Positions 45,204-56,093 of a stretch of 64,000 nt of DNA are shown here, piece by piece (within the stretch, counting starts at the first letter, position 1; each line of letters starts with the position of its first letter). Where the stretch lies: NCBI RefSeq assembly GCF_000764655.1, contig NZ_JRGL01000155.1:1-64000 (forward strand), written 5' to 3'. The notes below the pieces were generated by a model, which saw nothing but the letters and a program-made list of their open reading frames with translations, was not told the origin of the DNA and did no database searches. The position numbers and the translations under genes were made by a program. The DNA is from Aeromonas aquatica (GTDB taxonomy: Bacteria; Pseudomonadota; Gammaproteobacteria; Enterobacterales; Aeromonadaceae).

Positions 45204-46555
45204 TGACCCTCAGGCTTGCCGACCTGGCGCAGGTACTCGATGCCCGTCTGATCGGCGGCGATGCCGAGATCACGGCGGTCAGTACCGACACCCGCACCCT
45301 GGGTGCCGGCGCGCTGTTCGTCGCCCTGCGCGGCGAGCGATTCGACGCCCACGATTTTTGCGAGCAGGCCGTTGCCGCAGGGGCCTCTGCCCTGCTGGTG
45401 GAACGTGAACTGCCGCTGGCCGTGCCCCAGCTTGTCGTGACTGACAGCCTCAAGGGGCTGGGCCGTCTCGGCAAGCTGGTGCGTGAGTGCATCAACCCGA
45501 AAGTGCTGGCCATCACCGGCAGCTGTGGCAAGACCACGGTCAAGGAGATGGCGACTGCCATCCTGCGCCACGAAGGGGAGGTGCTGGCCACCGCCGGCAA
45601 CTTCAACAACGAGGTAGGGGTGCCGCTCACCCTGCTGCGCCTCGAGCCGCAACACAGGTTCGCAGTGATGGAGCTGGGGGCGAACCACCCCGGCGAGATT
45701 GCCTGGACTACCTCCCTGGCCCAGCCCGATGCCGCCATTATCAACAACGTGGCGGCGGCCCATCTGGAGGGCTTCGGCTCCCTGGAAGGAGTTTTCCACG
45801 CCAAGAGCGAGATCTTCGAAGGCTTGCGTGAACAAGGCGCGGCCATCGTCAACGCCGACAACGAGTTCTGGCCCAAGTGGCAGGCGAAGGGCATTCATTG
45901 CGCCTTCTCCATCGAGGATCAAGGTCAGCCGTTCCACGCCCGCGACATCCGCTTCAACACAGAAGGTTGTGCCCAGGGCACTCTGGTGACACCCCAGGGA
46001 GAGGTGAGCCTGACCCTGGCGATCCCGGGTCGTCACAACGTGGCCAACGCCCTGGCCGCCACCGCCGGTTGCCTCGCGCTCGGCGCATCACTCGCCTCGG
46101 TGAAGGCGGGGCTGGAGCAGATGGCGCCGGTCAAGGGCCGCTTCTGCGTGCAACGCTGGGGTGGTCTCACCTTGGTGGATGACACCTACAACGCCAGCGT
46201 GGAATCCGTGCTGGCAGGCATCGACGCCCTGACCGCCATGGGCGGCTACAAGGTGCTGGTGTTCGGTGACATGAAGGAGTTGGGTGAGGAGTCCGCCGAG
46301 CAACACGCCCGGGTCGGACGCCACGCCAGCGAGCAGGGCCTTGACGCCGTGCTGACCGTAGGGGAACAGAGTCGTCACACCGCAGATGCCGCGGCTGGCC
46401 GACATTTCGATAACAAGGCATCGTTGTTTGAAGTGCTTGCGCAAATGATAAATACACATCAAGAAATTTCGATACTGGTCAAGGGCGCCCGTGGCTCCCG
46501 CATGGAAGATATCGTCAAGATGGTCGTGGACCGTCAGGAGTCAGCCACATGCTAG
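45200..46555 (+). CDS. murF: UDP-MurNAc-tripeptide--D-Ala-D-Ala ligase MurF
   Basis: 451 aa. [13 protein letters not shown] (ATP-binding), [15 protein letters not shown] and [11 protein letters not shown] are signature motifs. It adds D-Ala-D-Ala to complete the pentapeptide in the cytoplasm. The start overlaps the murE stop (ATGATGA), and the gene overlaps mraY by seven bases. No D-Ala-D-Ala ligase gene is present in the window to supply its substrate. Confidence 0.97.
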   Translation: MMTLRLADLAQVLDARLIGGDAEITAVSTDTRTLGAGALFVALRGERFDAHDFCEQAVAAGASALLVERELPLAVPQLVVTDSLKGLGRLGKLVRECINPKVLAITGSCGKTTVKEMATAILRHEGEVLATAGNFNNEVGVPLTLLRLEPQHRFAVMELGANHPGEIAWTTSLAQPDAAIINNVAAAHLEGFGSLEGVFHAKSEIFEGLREQGAAIVNADNEFWPKWQAKGIHCAFSIEDQGQPFHARDIRFNTEGCAQGTLVTPQGEVSLTLAIPGRHNVANALAATAGCLALGASLASVKAGLEQMAPVKGRFCVQRWGGLTLVDDTYNASVESVLAGIDALTAMGGYKVLVFGDMKELGEESAEQHARVGRHASEQGLDAVLTVGEQSRHTADAAAGRHFDNKASLFEVLAQMINTHQEISILVKGARGSRMEDIVKMVVDRQESATC

Positions 46556-47631
46556 TCTGGCTGGCAGAACTGCTCACCCCGCACTTCACCTTCTTCAACG
46601 TCTTCTCCTACCTGACGTTTCGTGCCATCCTGTCGATCATCACCGGTCTGACGGTGGCGCTCTGGATGGGGCCACGCCTCATCCGTCGCCTGCAGATCAT
46701 GAAATTCGGCCAGGTGATCCGCAACGACGGTCCTGAATCCCACCTGAGCAAGAAGGGTACCCCGACCATGGGGGGCCTGATGATCATCGCCGCCATCTTC
46801 ATCTCTGTGTTGCTCTGGAGTCGCCTCGACAACCCCTATGTCTGGCTGGTGCTGTTCGTGCTGGGTGCCTACGGCGCCATCGGTTTTGCTGACGACTACC
46901 TCAAGGTGGTGCGCAAGAATACCGACGGCCTGATCGCCCGCTGGAAGTATTTCTGGCAGTCGGCGGTGGCGCTGGCGGTGGCCGTCTTCCTCTACGCGAC
47001 GGCCACCCACGATGGCCAGACCCAGCTGGTGGTGCCCTTCCTCAAGGATGTGATGCCGCAGCTCGGCCTGATGTTCATCGTGCTGACCTATTTCGTCATC
47101 GTCGGTACCTCCAACGCGGTCAACCTGACCGACGGCCTGGATGGTCTGGCCATCATGCCGACCGTGATGGTGGCGGGGGGCTTCGCGCTCATCGCCTGGG
47201 CGACCGGCAACGTCAACTTCGCCAACTATCTGCATATTCCCTATGTGCCCTATACCTCCGAGCTGGTGATCGTCTGTACCGCCATCGTCGGCGCTGGTCT
47301 TGGCTTCCTCTGGTTCAATACCTATCCTGCCCAGGTCTTCATGGGGGACGTCGGTTCCCTGGCCCTCGGGGGGGCGCTCGGCACCATCGCCGTGCTGGTG
47401 CGTCAGGAGTTCCTGCTGGTGATCATGGGCGGCGTCTTCGTGATGGAGACCGTCTCGGTGATCCTGCAGGTGGGTTCCTACAAGCTGCGCGGTGTGCGCA
47501 TCTTCCGCATGGCCCCGATCCATCACCACTATGAGAAGAAGGGTTGGCCGGAGCCGCGCGTGATAGTGCGCTTCTGGATCATCACCCTGATGCTGGTGTT
47601 GCTCGGTCTCGCTACCCTGAAGGTGAGATAA
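46549..47631 (+). CDS. mraY: Phospho-MurNAc-pentapeptide translocase MraY
   Basis: 360 aa, as in E. coli, with about ten membrane helices. [36 protein letters not shown] and the HHHYEKKGW cytoplasmic loop are diagnostic catalytic regions. It makes lipid I on undecaprenyl phosphate. It lies three bases before murD. Confidence 0.98.
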   Translation: MLVWLAELLTPHFTFFNVFSYLTFRAILSIITGLTVALWMGPRLIRRLQIMKFGQVIRNDGPESHLSKKGTPTMGGLMIIAAIFISVLLWSRLDNPYVWLVLFVLGAYGAIGFADDYLKVVRKNTDGLIARWKYFWQSAVALAVAVFLYATATHDGQTQLVVPFLKDVMPQLGLMFIVLTYFVIVGTSNAVNLTDGLDGLAIMPTVMVAGGFALIAWATGNVNFANYLHIPYVPYTSELVIVCTAIVGAGLGFLWFNTYPAQVFMGDVGSLALGGALGTIAVLVRQEFLLVIMGGVFVMETVSVILQVGSYKLRGVRIFRMAPIHHHYEKKGWPEPRVIVRFWIITLMLVLLGLATLKVR

Positions 47632-47634
47632 GCC

Positions 47635-48918
47635 ATGGTCATCATCATCGGACTCGGTAAAACCGGACTCTCCTGCGTCGACTACTTCCTCGGCCGCGGC
47701 GTGACGCCGTTGGTGATGGATACGCGAGCCAATCCGCCAGGCAAGGATCAACTGCCCGCCGAGGTGGAGCTCATCCAGGGGCTGGACGCGGAGCGGCTCA
47801 AGCAGGCCCACATGATAGTGGCGAGCCCGGGCATTGCCTTGGCGACGCCTGAGCTGAAAGCCGCCGCCGAGTTCGGGGTGCGCATCGTCGGCGACATCGA
47901 ACTGTTCGTGCGCGAGACCCAGGTGCCGGTCATCGCCATCACCGGCTCCAACGGCAAGAGCACGGTCACTACCCTGGTGGGCGAGATGATCGCCGAGGCG
48001 GGTCTCAAGGTCGGAGTCGGTGGCAACATCGGCACCCCGGCGCTGGATCTGCTCAAGCAGCCGATGGAGCTCTGCGTGCTGGAGCTCTCGAGCTTCCAGC
48101 TGGAGACCACTCACAGCCTGCGCGCCGCCGCCTCGGTGGTACTGAATCTGTCCGAGGATCACATGGATCGCTACGCTGGCATGGCCGACTATCGCGCCGC
48201 CAAGCAGGAGATCCATCAGCACTCCCAGCACATCCTGATCAACCGTGACGATGCCCAGACCCTGCCCGATGTGGGCCAGGTGTGGCAGAGCTTCGGGCTG
48301 GATTGCAACGGCTACGGCCGCTGCCTGCTGGACGGCCGCCACTGGCTGACCCTGCACGGCGAGCCGCTGCTGGCGGTGGACGAGATGAAGATCGTCGGCG
48401 CCCACAATCAGGCCAATGCCCTGGCCGCCATGGCCCTGTGCGATGCGGTCGGCATTCCCCGTGAGCCACAGCTGCGGGTGCTGCGCCGGTTTGAAGGGCT
48501 GCCCCACCGTGCCCGCTTCGTGCGGGAGGTGAACGGGGTGCGCTGGATCAACGACTCCAAAGCCACCAACGTGGGCGCCACCCTGGCTGCCGTGGCCGGG
48601 GTGCGCGAGTCGGTCAAGGGCCGCTTGCTGCTGCTGGCTGGCGGTCAGGGCAAGGGCCAGGACTTCGGCCCGGTGCAGGCGCTGCTCGGCACGCAGATCG
48701 ATCACATGTATTGCTTCGGTCAGGATGCGGACGTGCTGCTCGCCCTGGGGGAGCAGACCGAACGGGTTGCGGATCTTGACGCCGCCGTCGCCAAGGCTGC
48801 GGCAGATGCCCGTCCTGGCGACTGGGTGCTGCTGGCCCCCGCCTGTGCCAGCCTGGATCAGTTCAAATCCTTCGAGGCTCGCGGCGATCGCTTCACCGAA
48901 CTGGTAAAGAAGCTATGA
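47635..48918 (+). CDS. murD: UDP-MurNAc-L-alanine--D-glutamate ligase MurD
   Basis: 427 aa (E. coli 438). The N-terminal UDP-binding region, ITGSNGKSTVTTLV, the carbamylated-lysine region and INDSKATN are present. It adds D-glutamate. Its stop overlaps an ATG (ATGA at 48915-48918) that opens a 28-codon ORF, and its last 25 codons are duplicated 83 bases downstream. Confidence 0.97.
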   Translation: MVIIIGLGKTGLSCVDYFLGRGVTPLVMDTRANPPGKDQLPAEVELIQGLDAERLKQAHMIVASPGIALATPELKAAAEFGVRIVGDIELFVRETQVPVIAITGSNGKSTVTTLVGEMIAEAGLKVGVGGNIGTPALDLLKQPMELCVLELSSFQLETTHSLRAAASVVLNLSEDHMDRYAGMADYRAAKQEIHQHSQHILINRDDAQTLPDVGQVWQSFGLDCNGYGRCLLDGRHWLTLHGEPLLAVDEMKIVGAHNQANALAAMALCDAVGIPREPQLRVLRRFEGLPHRARFVREVNGVRWINDSKATNVGATLAAVAGVRESVKGRLLLLAGGQGKGQDFGPVQALLGTQIDHMYCFGQDADVLLALGEQTERVADLDAAVAKAAADARPGDWVLLAPACASLDQFKSFEARGDRFTELVKKL

Positions 48919-49001
48919 ACGTCCCGTGCACCGGCCTGGATCGGTTTAATTCCTTCGAAGCGCGCGGCGATCGCTTCACCGAAGTGGTAAAGAAACTATG
49001 A
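48915..49001 (+). CDS. 28-codon echo of the murD 3' end between murD and ftsW
   Basis: An ATG at 48915 overlaps the murD stop. The frame begins MN, like FtsW, then reads [14 protein letters not shown] and onwards to VVKKL, a copy of the MurD C-terminus, and stops with a TGA overlapping the ftsW ATG at 48998. Positions 48844-48918 and 48927-49001 match at 65 of 75 bases with constant 83-base offset; five of ten differences are silent. Both ATGA couplings are intact, so the murD-echo-ftsW translation chain is preserved. It is probably a recombination relic. Confidence 0.6.
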   Translation: MNVPCTGLDRFNSFEARGDRFTEVVKKL

Positions 49002-50182
49002 ACGCCCTTCGCGTCGTCGCAGGCTTCTTGCAACGCTGGTTGTTACCGGCGCGCCCCGCCGGTCTCTACGATCGGCAGCTGGTGGTGCTGGCGCTGGCGC
49101 TGATGTCGGTGGGTCTGGTGATAGTGGCGTCCGCCTCCATTCCCGAAGGCATTGCTCTGGGCAACGATCCCTTCATGTTCGTGAAGCGCCACGGCCTCTT
49201 CCTGGTGATGGCGCTCGGTATCTCCTGGTTCGTGCTGCAGGTGCCCATGGCGCGCTGGCAGCAATACAACAGCCCCATGTTGTTGCTTGCCATTCTGATG
49301 TTGGTGCTGGTGCTGCTGGTGGGTCGTAGCGTCAACGGCTCCATCCGCTGGCTGCCGCTCGGCCCCTTTAACCTGCAGCCTGCGGAATTTGGCAAGCTGG
49401 CGCTGTTCGTCTATCTGGCAGGCTACCTGGTGCGTCGCCAGAACGAGGTGCGTGAGCGCTTCATCGGCTTCATGAAGCCGATGGCGGTGCTGTTCGTGGT
49501 GGCCATCTTGCTGCTGGCCCAGCCGGATCTGGGCTCGGTGGTGGTGATGTTCGTGACCTCCCTTGGCATGTTGTTCCTGGCAGGAGCGCGGCTGGTGCAG
49601 TTCATCGGCCTCATTCTGGTCGGGGTGAGCGCTGTGGTGACCCTGATCATCGCCGAGCCGTACCGGATGCGGCGAGTGACGTCCTTCCTCGACCCCTGGG
49701 CCGACCCGTTCGGCAGCGGTTATCAGCTGACCCAGTCGCTGATGGCATTCGGTCGTGGCAGCTGGTTTGGTGAAGGGCTCGGCAACTCCATCCAGAAGAT
49801 GGAATACCTGCCGGAGGCGCACACCGACTTCGTGTTCGCCATCCTGGGTGAAGAGCTGGGGTATGTGGGCGTGCTGGGTGCGCTCTTCCTCATCTTCGCA
49901 CTGGCGTACAAGGCATTGCGACTCGGCCATCAGGCGCTGGTAGCCGAGAAGTTGTATGAGGGCTATCTGGCCATCGGCATCGGCATCTGGTTCAGCTTCC
50001 AGACCTTCGTCAACGTCGGCGCGGCCAGCGGCATGATGCCGACCAAGGGCCTGACCCTGCCCCTGGTCAGCTACGGCGGTTCCAGTCTCATCATCATGAT
50101 GGTGGCGGTGAGCATGTTGATTCGTATCGATTTCGAGTTGCGCCAGGCCAGTGCCCAGGCGCGCGTGCGGGAGGTTTCGTGA
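48998..50182 (+). CDS. ftsW: FtsW, septal peptidoglycan glycosyltransferase
   Basis: 394 aa SEDS-family protein with about ten membrane helices. [35 protein letters not shown] and [13 protein letters not shown] are the SEDS hallmarks. It polymerises septal glycan with FtsI. The ATG overlaps the echo ORF stop, not the murD stop. It overlaps murG by four bases. Confidence 0.97.
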   Translation: MNALRVVAGFLQRWLLPARPAGLYDRQLVVLALALMSVGLVIVASASIPEGIALGNDPFMFVKRHGLFLVMALGISWFVLQVPMARWQQYNSPMLLLAILMLVLVLLVGRSVNGSIRWLPLGPFNLQPAEFGKLALFVYLAGYLVRRQNEVRERFIGFMKPMAVLFVVAILLLAQPDLGSVVVMFVTSLGMLFLAGARLVQFIGLILVGVSAVVTLIIAEPYRMRRVTSFLDPWADPFGSGYQLTQSLMAFGRGSWFGEGLGNSIQKMEYLPEAHTDFVFAILGEELGYVGVLGALFLIFALAYKALRLGHQALVAEKLYEGYLAIGIGIWFSFQTFVNVGAASGMMPTKGLTLPLVSYGGSSLIIMMVAVSMLIRIDFELRQASAQARVREVS

Positions 50183-51246
50183 GCAAGACGTTACTGGTGA
50201 TGGCAGGTGGTACCGGGGGCCATGTGTTCCCCGGACTGGCCGTGGCCGATCGCCTCAAGGCCCAGGGCTGGACCGTTCACTGGCTCGGCACCGCCGACCG
50301 GATGGAGGCCGAGCTGGTGCCTGCCCACGGTTACCCCATCTCCTTCATCGACATCCAGGGGGTGCGTGGCAACGGCATCAAGCGACTGCTGGCGGCTCCC
50401 TACCGCATTGTGAAATCCGTGCTGCAGGCCCGCAAGGTGCTGAAGACCATTCGCCCGGACGTGGTGCTCGGCATGGGGGGCTTCGCCTCCGGCCCCGGTG
50501 GCGTCGCGGCCTGGCTGTCCGGCATTCCCCTGCTGCTGCATGAGCAGAACGCGGCGGCCGGCATGACCAACAAGCTGCTGGCGCGCCTCGCCAAGCGGGT
50601 GCTGATGGCCTTCCCCGGCGCCTTTGCGCCGAGCCATCGCACCGCCGTGGTCGGCAATCCAGTGCGTCCCGAAGTGGTGGCCCTGCCGGATCCGCAGCTG
50701 CGCAGCAGTGCCGAGCCGCTGCGTCTGCTGATCGTCGGCGGCAGCCTGGGCGCCAAGGTGCTCAACGAGCAGGTGCCCCCCGCCGTCGCCGCCGCCGGTG
50801 TGCCCATCCAGGTGCGCCATCAGTGCGGCAAGGGCAATAGCGATGCCGTGGCGGAGGCCTATACCCAGCAGGGGGTTGATGCCGAGGTTAGCGAATTTAT
50901 CAAGGACATGGCCGATGCCTATGCCTGGGCCGATCTGGTGGTGTGCCGCGCGGGAGCCCTGACGGTCTCCGAAGTCGCCGCCGCCGGGCTCGCCGCCATC
51001 TTCGTGCCACTGCCCCATGCGGTGGACGATCACCAGACCCGCAACGCCCTGACTCTGGTCGACGGCGGTGCGGCCGAATTCCTGCCCCAATCCGAGCTGA
51101 CCACGGCCTCCCTGGCCGCGCGCCTCTCTTGGCTCGCCGGGCGCAGGGAAACCCTATTGAACATGGCCCAGGCCGCCCGTCGCGTCGCTATTACCGATGC
51201 CGCCGAGCGGGTTGCCGATGAATGCAAACGGCTTGCGGCAGACTAA
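50179..51246 (+). CDS. murG: UDP-GlcNAc:lipid I transferase MurG
   Basis: 355 aa, same length as E. coli. The glycine-rich loops [17 protein letters not shown] and [12 protein letters not shown] and the UDP-GlcNAc-binding region [33 protein letters not shown] are present. It makes lipid II at the inner face of the membrane. The start is GTG at 50179 with GGGAGG upstream, coupled to the ftsW stop. Confidence 0.97.
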   Translation: MSKTLLVMAGGTGGHVFPGLAVADRLKAQGWTVHWLGTADRMEAELVPAHGYPISFIDIQGVRGNGIKRLLAAPYRIVKSVLQARKVLKTIRPDVVLGMGGFASGPGGVAAWLSGIPLLLHEQNAAAGMTNKLLARLAKRVLMAFPGAFAPSHRTAVVGNPVRPEVVALPDPQLRSSAEPLRLLIVGGSLGAKVLNEQVPPAVAAAGVPIQVRHQCGKGNSDAVAEAYTQQGVDAEVSEFIKDMADAYAWADLVVCRAGALTVSEVAAAGLAAIFVPLPHAVDDHQTRNALTLVDGGAAEFLPQSELTTASLAARLSWLAGRRETLLNMAQAARRVAITDAAERVADECKRLAAD

Positions 51247-51256
51247 AGAGAGAACT

Positions 51257-52711
51257 ATGACCAAGGTTGAACTGGCAAAACTGCGTACCGTGATCCCCGA
51301 AATGCGCCGCGTGCGCCGCATTCACTTTATCGGCATCGGTGGTGCCGGTATGGGCGGGATCGCCGAGGTGCTTGCCAACGAGGGGTATCAGATCTCCGGC
51401 TCCGATCTGTCCCGCAATGCGGTGACCGAACGGCTGGCCTCGCTCGGTGCCCACATCTTCGTGGGTCACAGTGCCAGGCACGTGAACGAGGCGAGCGTGG
51501 TGGTGGTTTCGACCGCCATCAAGCAGGACAACCCCGAGCTGCTGGCCGCCCGTGAGCTGCGCATCCCAGTGGTGCGCCGCGCCGAGATGCTGGCCGAGCT
51601 GATGCGCTTCCGTCACGGTGTCGCCGTCGCCGGCACCCATGGCAAGACCACCACCACCAGTCTGGTGGCGAGCATCTATGCCGAGGCCGATAGAGATCCG
51701 ACCTTCGTCATCGGCGGCCTGCTCAACAGCGCCGGCACCAATGCTCGCCTGGGTAGCAGCCGTTACCTGATTGCCGAGGCGGACGAGAGCGATGCCTCCT
51801 TCCTGCATCTGCAGCCCATGGTATCCATCGTGACCAACATCGAAGCGGATCACATGGACACCTATGGCGGCGACTTCTCCAAGCTCAAAGCCACCTTCAT
51901 CGACTTCCTGCACAACCTGCCATTCTACGGGCTGGCGGTGGTCTGTGTGGACGATCCCGTGATCCGTGGCCTGCTGCCGGAGATCGCTCGCCCGACTCTG
52001 ACCTACGGCCTGTCTGACGACGCCGATGTGCAGGTACTGGACTTCGTGCAGACCAGCAACCGCAGCCGTTTCCGGGTGCGCCGCAAGGATGCCGGTGAGC
52101 TGCTGGTCACCCTGAACCTGCCCGGGGTGCATAACGCACTCAATGCCGCCGCTGCCATCGCGGTGGCGACCGAAGACGGCATCGGCGACGAGGCCATCAT
52201 CCAGGCGCTCGCCAAATTTGAAGGGGTGGGGCGCCGTTTCCAGCAATATGGCGAGTTCGAGACCGGCCGTGGCAAGGCCATGCTGGTGGATGACTACGGT
52301 CATCATCCGAGCGAGGTCAAGGTCACCATCAACGCCGCCCGTGCCGGTTGGCCGGAGAAGCGACTGGTCATGGTGTTCCAGCCCCACCGCTACAGCCGTA
52401 CCCGGGATCTTTACGAAGACTTTGCCGACGTGCTCTCCAAGGTGGATGTGTTGGTGATGCTGGAGGTCTATGCCGCCGGTGAAGAGCCCATTCCCGGCGC
52501 CGATGGTCGTGCCCTGTGCCGTTCTATCCGCTCCCGCGGCAGCCTGGAACCCATCTTTGTCGCAACGCCGGACGATGTGCCTGCGGTGCTGGCGGAGCTT
52601 ATCGGTGAAGGGGATCTGGTGTTGACCCAGGGGGCCGGGAACGTTGGAGCGCTGGCTCGCCGTCTCGGTGAGATGAAATTGAGCGTAGATAGCATGAAAT
52701 CCGGCGCCTGA
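51257..52711 (+). CDS. murC: UDP-N-acetylmuramate--L-alanine ligase MurC
   Basis: 484 aa (E. coli 491). [38 protein letters not shown] and [11 protein letters not shown] are signature motifs. It adds the first amino acid of the stem peptide. An open frame reaches into murG, but the ATG at 51257, 10 bases after murG, fits the family start. In enterics ddlB would follow; here it does not. Confidence 0.97.
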   Translation: MTKVELAKLRTVIPEMRRVRRIHFIGIGGAGMGGIAEVLANEGYQISGSDLSRNAVTERLASLGAHIFVGHSARHVNEASVVVVSTAIKQDNPELLAARELRIPVVRRAEMLAELMRFRHGVAVAGTHGKTTTTSLVASIYAEADRDPTFVIGGLLNSAGTNARLGSSRYLIAEADESDASFLHLQPMVSIVTNIEADHMDTYGGDFSKLKATFIDFLHNLPFYGLAVVCVDDPVIRGLLPEIARPTLTYGLSDDADVQVLDFVQTSNRSRFRVRRKDAGELLVTLNLPGVHNALNAAAAIAVATEDGIGDEAIIQALAKFEGVGRRFQQYGEFETGRGKAMLVDDYGHHPSEVKVTINAARAGWPEKRLVMVFQPHRYSRTRDLYEDFADVLSKVDVLVMLEVYAAGEEPIPGADGRALCRSIRSRGSLEPIFVATPDDVPAVLAELIGEGDLVLTQGAGNVGALARRLGEMKLSVDSMKSGA

Positions 52712-52727
52712 GGGCCCAATGAGTGTT

Positions 52728-52755
52728 TTGACCGCCAAGCCGGGGCCTATATAAT
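52728..52755 (+). promoter_or_regulatory. Strong promoter candidate for ftsQAZ
   Basis: TTGACC (five of six) and a perfect TATAAT separated by 16 bases, in the 96-base murC-ftsQ gap, followed by a leader of about 45 bases. Confidence 0.65.
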
Positions 52756-52807
52756 GGCGAACCGGTCTGCAAGGGCCGGCATGGCGCGCTAAACGGGGAT
52801 AGATCGG

Positions 52808-53560
52808 GTGGAGGCAAGGGCACAAGGGCGCACCAAGGGGGGCTTCATCATCGGGGTGGGATTTTTCATCCTGGTCATGTGGGGGCTCTACCAGACTGCG
52901 CTGGATGTTAAAGATTGGCTGACGGATGCCAGTCGGTTGCCCATGAGCGAGCTGTTGCTGCAGGGGCAACACGAATATTTGAAAGCCGATGAGCTGCGTG
53001 ATGCCGTGCTGGATGGTGCCGAGCTGCGCAACTTCTTCGAGCTGGATGTGAACGAATTGCAGGGGCGGTTGAACGCCCTGCCCTGGGTAGCCCAGGTCTC
53101 GGTCCGCAAGAAGTGGCCGAACAAGATCAAGGTCTACCTCACCGAACAGGCGGTGGCGGCACGCTGGAATGGCAACCGCTTCGTCAACACCAAGGGTGAG
53201 GTATTCAGTGCCCCGGACAGGGTGAAGACACCCCTGATGCAGTTGTCCGGGCCCGATGATCAGGCTGCCAAGGTGCTGGAGGCGAGCCATCAATACGAGG
53301 CGCAGCTGGCTGCCAAGGGATACAAGTTGCTGGGGGTGAATCTGACCCCCCGCCATGCCTGGGAACTGACCCTGGATGGCAACATTCAGCTGTTTGTGGG
53401 GCGCTCGGACATCGCGCTTCGCCTGCAGCGGTTTATCGATGCCTTCCCGGTCATCGAACCCCGTGAGCGGGTTGCTTACGTGGACCTTCGATACGACACC
53501 GGAATGGCAGTTGGCTGGAAGAAGAACGAAGAGAAAGTGAATGACCAACACCGCAGATAG
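52808..53560 (+). CDS. ftsQ: FtsQ, divisome scaffold protein
   Basis: 250 aa, with a short cytoplasmic N-terminus, one membrane helix (about residues 15-33), a POTRA domain and an FtsQ beta domain (VNELQGRLNALPWVAQVSVRKKWPNKIKVYLTEQ). It links FtsL/FtsB and other divisome proteins. The start is GTG at 52808, with GGGGA about nine bases ahead. It overlaps ftsA by 20 bases. Confidence 0.93.
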   Translation: MEARAQGRTKGGFIIGVGFFILVMWGLYQTALDVKDWLTDASRLPMSELLLQGQHEYLKADELRDAVLDGAELRNFFELDVNELQGRLNALPWVAQVSVRKKWPNKIKVYLTEQAVAARWNGNRFVNTKGEVFSAPDRVKTPLMQLSGPDDQAAKVLEASHQYEAQLAAKGYKLLGVNLTPRHAWELTLDGNIQLFVGRSDIALRLQRFIDAFPVIEPRERVAYVDLRYDTGMAVGWKKNEEKVNDQHRR

Positions 53561-54800
53561 AAATTTGATTGTCGGACTGGATATCGGCACGACCAAGGTG
53601 GCGGTACTGGTTGGAGAAGTGCTGCCGGATGGCGAGCTCAATGTCATCGGCATGGGCAGCCACGCCTCGCGCGGGATGGAGAAGGGGGGGGTCAATGACC
53701 TCGATTCCGTCGTCAAATCCTTGCGCCGCGCGGTGGAAGAGGCAGAAATGATGGCCGACTGCCAGATAAGCTCCGTCTATCTGGGCTTGTCAGGCAAGCA
53801 CATCGATTGTCGCAACGAGACCGGCATGGTGCCCATCTCCGATGAGGAGGTGACCCAGGAGGACGTGGATAACGTCATCCACACCGCCAAGTCGGTGCGA
53901 CTGTCCGATGAGCTGCGGGTGCTACACGTGCTGCCCCAGGAGTTTGCCATCGACTATCAGGAAGGGATCAAGAATCCGGTCGGCCTGTCCGGCGTGCGGA
54001 TGGCGGCCAAGGTGCACCTGATCACCTGCCACAACGACATGGCTCGCAACATCGAGAAATGCGTTGAGAAGGTCGGTCTGCGGGTGGATCAGCTGATCTT
54101 CTCGGCGCTGGCCTCCAGCTATGCGGTGCTGACGGAAGACGAGAAGGAACTGGGTGTCTGCGTGGTGGACATCGGGGGTGGCACCATGGACATGTCGCTG
54201 TTTACCGGTGGTGCCCTGCGCCATACCAAGGTGATCCCCTATGCCGGCAGCACAGTGACCAGCGACATCGCCTACGCCTTCGGCACACCGCCGCTGGACG
54301 CGGAGGCGATCAAGGTGCGCTACGGTTGCGCCCTGGGCCGACTGGTCAGCAAGGAAGACAATATTGAAGTCCCCAGTGTCGGCGGCCGTCCGGCGCGCAG
54401 CCTGCAGCGGCAGACACTGGCTGAAGTGATTGAACCCCGTTACACCGAGTTGCTCTCCATGGTGAATGATGAGCTGGTGCGGGTGCAGAGCGAGTTGAAG
54501 GCGCAGGGGGTCAAGCATCAGCTGGCGGCCGGTGTGGTATTGACCGGTGGCGCGGCCCAGATCGAAGGCATTGTGGAGTGCGCAGAGCAGATCTTCCAGA
54601 GCCAGGTCCGGGTGGGCGAGCCCATGAATATTCGTGGATTGAGTGATTACGTGCAGGCGCCGGTGTACTCGACTGCGGTCGGGCTGCTGCAATATGGCCG
54701 TACCCATCAATCCACCGGCAGTAGCAAGGAATATGCCGCCAAGGCAAGCGTGGGTGGCCTGGTCAAACGGGTCAGCAACTGGCTGCGTGGCGAGTTCTAA
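53541..54800 (+). CDS. ftsA: FtsA, actin-like Z-ring membrane tether
   Basis: 419 aa (E. coli 420). The phosphate-binding motifs VGLDIGTTKVAVLVGE and VVDIGGGTMDMSLF, the adenosine motif VVLTGGAAQIEG and the C-terminal amphipathic helix (KRVSNWLRGEF) that anchors the Z ring are present. It is followed at 40 bases by ftsZ. Confidence 0.97.
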   Translation: MTNTADRNLIVGLDIGTTKVAVLVGEVLPDGELNVIGMGSHASRGMEKGGVNDLDSVVKSLRRAVEEAEMMADCQISSVYLGLSGKHIDCRNETGMVPISDEEVTQEDVDNVIHTAKSVRLSDELRVLHVLPQEFAIDYQEGIKNPVGLSGVRMAAKVHLITCHNDMARNIEKCVEKVGLRVDQLIFSALASSYAVLTEDEKELGVCVVDIGGGTMDMSLFTGGALRHTKVIPYAGSTVTSDIAYAFGTPPLDAEAIKVRYGCALGRLVSKEDNIEVPSVGGRPARSLQRQTLAEVIEPRYTELLSMVNDELVRVQSELKAQGVKHQLAAGVVLTGGAAQIEGIVECAEQIFQSQVRVGEPMNIRGLSDYVQAPVYSTAVGLLQYGRTHQSTGSSKEYAAKASVGGLVKRVSNWLRGEF

Positions 54801-54840
54801 AAAATTTTGCGTCAGTCAGCAAATAAAGCGGAGAGACAAC

Positions 54841-55992
54841 ATGTTTGAATTTATGGATAGCCACACTGACGAAGCCGTCATCAAGGTGATAGGTGTGGGT
54901 GGCGGCGGCGGCAACGCAGTCGAGCACATGGTTCGTCAAAACATCGAGGGTGTTGAGTTCATTACCATCAACACCGACGCCCAGGCGCTGCGCAACTCCA
55001 GTGCCAACACCACTCTGCAGATCGGCAGTGGTATCACCAAGGGACTGGGTGCCGGAGCCAGCCCGGATGTGGGTCGTGACGCCGCCCTGGAAGACAGGGA
55101 AGCACTGCGCGAGCTGCTGACCGGGTCAGACATGGTGTTCATCGCCGCCGGCATGGGCGGTGGTACAGGTACGGGTGCTGCCCCCATCGTGGCCGAAGTG
55201 GCCCGCGAGATGGGTATCCTGACCGTTGCCGTCGTGACCAAGCCGTTCTCCTTCGAAGGGAAGAAGCGGATGGGCTTCGCCGCTCACGGTATCGAAGAGC
55301 TGTCCAAGAACGTCGACTCCCTGATCACCATCCCCAACGACAAGTTGCTGAAGGTGCTGGGTCGTGGCATCTCCCTGCTGGACGCCTTCAAGGCGGCCAA
55401 CGACGTCCTGCTGGGTGCAGTACAGGGCATTGCCGAGCTGATCACCCGCCCGGGCTTGATCAACGTCGACTTCGCGGACGTGCGTACCGTGATGCGCGAG
55501 ATGGGTACCGCCATGATGGGGACAGGTTCTGCTTCCGGTGATGACCGTGCCGAAGAAGCCGCCGAGAAAGCCATCTCTAGCCCGCTGCTGGAAGACGTGG
55601 ACTTGGCCGGTGCCCGTGGCATCCTGGTCAACATCACCGCCGGCATGGACATGACCATCGAAGAGTTCGAAACCGTGGGCAACGCGGTCAAGGCCTTCGC
55701 CTCCGAGAACGCCACCGTGGTGGTGGGTACCGTAATCGACCCTGAAATGCACGACGAACTGCGTGTCACCGTGGTCGCGACCGGTATCGGTGCCGAGCGC
55801 AAGCCCGACATCACGCTCGTGAAAAATAACATGGTCCAGGAACGTCCGGCCCGTCAGCCCCTGATCAGCGAAGCCCTGCAGTCTCGCGTGATGGAAGAGG
55901 CCCCGGCCAAGGTGGTGAACGCCGAGCCGCAAGCTCGTCGCGAACCGGATTATCTCGATATTCCTGCGTTCCTGCGCAAACAAGCTGACTAA
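54841..55992 (+). CDS. ftsZ: FtsZ, tubulin-like division protein
   Basis: 383 aa, same length as E. coli. It has the GTP-binding signature GGGTGTGAAP, the T7 loop (GLINVDFADVRTVM) and the C-terminal conserved peptide DYLDIPAFLRKQAD that binds FtsA and ZipA. The start is the ATG at 54841 with GGAGAG upstream. A longer frame inside ftsA is ignored. Confidence 0.98.
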   Translation: MFEFMDSHTDEAVIKVIGVGGGGGNAVEHMVRQNIEGVEFITINTDAQALRNSSANTTLQIGSGITKGLGAGASPDVGRDAALEDREALRELLTGSDMVFIAAGMGGGTGTGAAPIVAEVAREMGILTVAVVTKPFSFEGKKRMGFAAHGIEELSKNVDSLITIPNDKLLKVLGRGISLLDAFKAANDVLLGAVQGIAELITRPGLINVDFADVRTVMREMGTAMMGTGSASGDDRAEEAAEKAISSPLLEDVDLAGARGILVNITAGMDMTIEEFETVGNAVKAFASENATVVVGTVIDPEMHDELRVTVVATGIGAERKPDITLVKNNMVQERPARQPLISEALQSRVMEEAPAKVVNAEPQARREPDYLDIPAFLRKQAD

Positions 55993-56093
55993 GCCTCTGA
56001 TGGCTCTGGTTTGTTTGTTGCTTAAGGATTGTGCTAAGATGGCCCGGCAACGACCATCTGGTCAGGAATTTGAGCTGTTGAGCGGATACACCC

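Noticed and set aside
46552-48705. 717-codon minus-strand open frame across mraY and murD
   Set aside because: Antisense to two conserved genes, with histidine/glutamine-rich low-complexity translation typical of a shadow frame.
51191-53716. 841-codon minus-strand open frame across murC, ftsQ and the start of ftsA
   Set aside because: Antisense shadow. It also covers the clear ftsQ promoter and has no recognisable domain.
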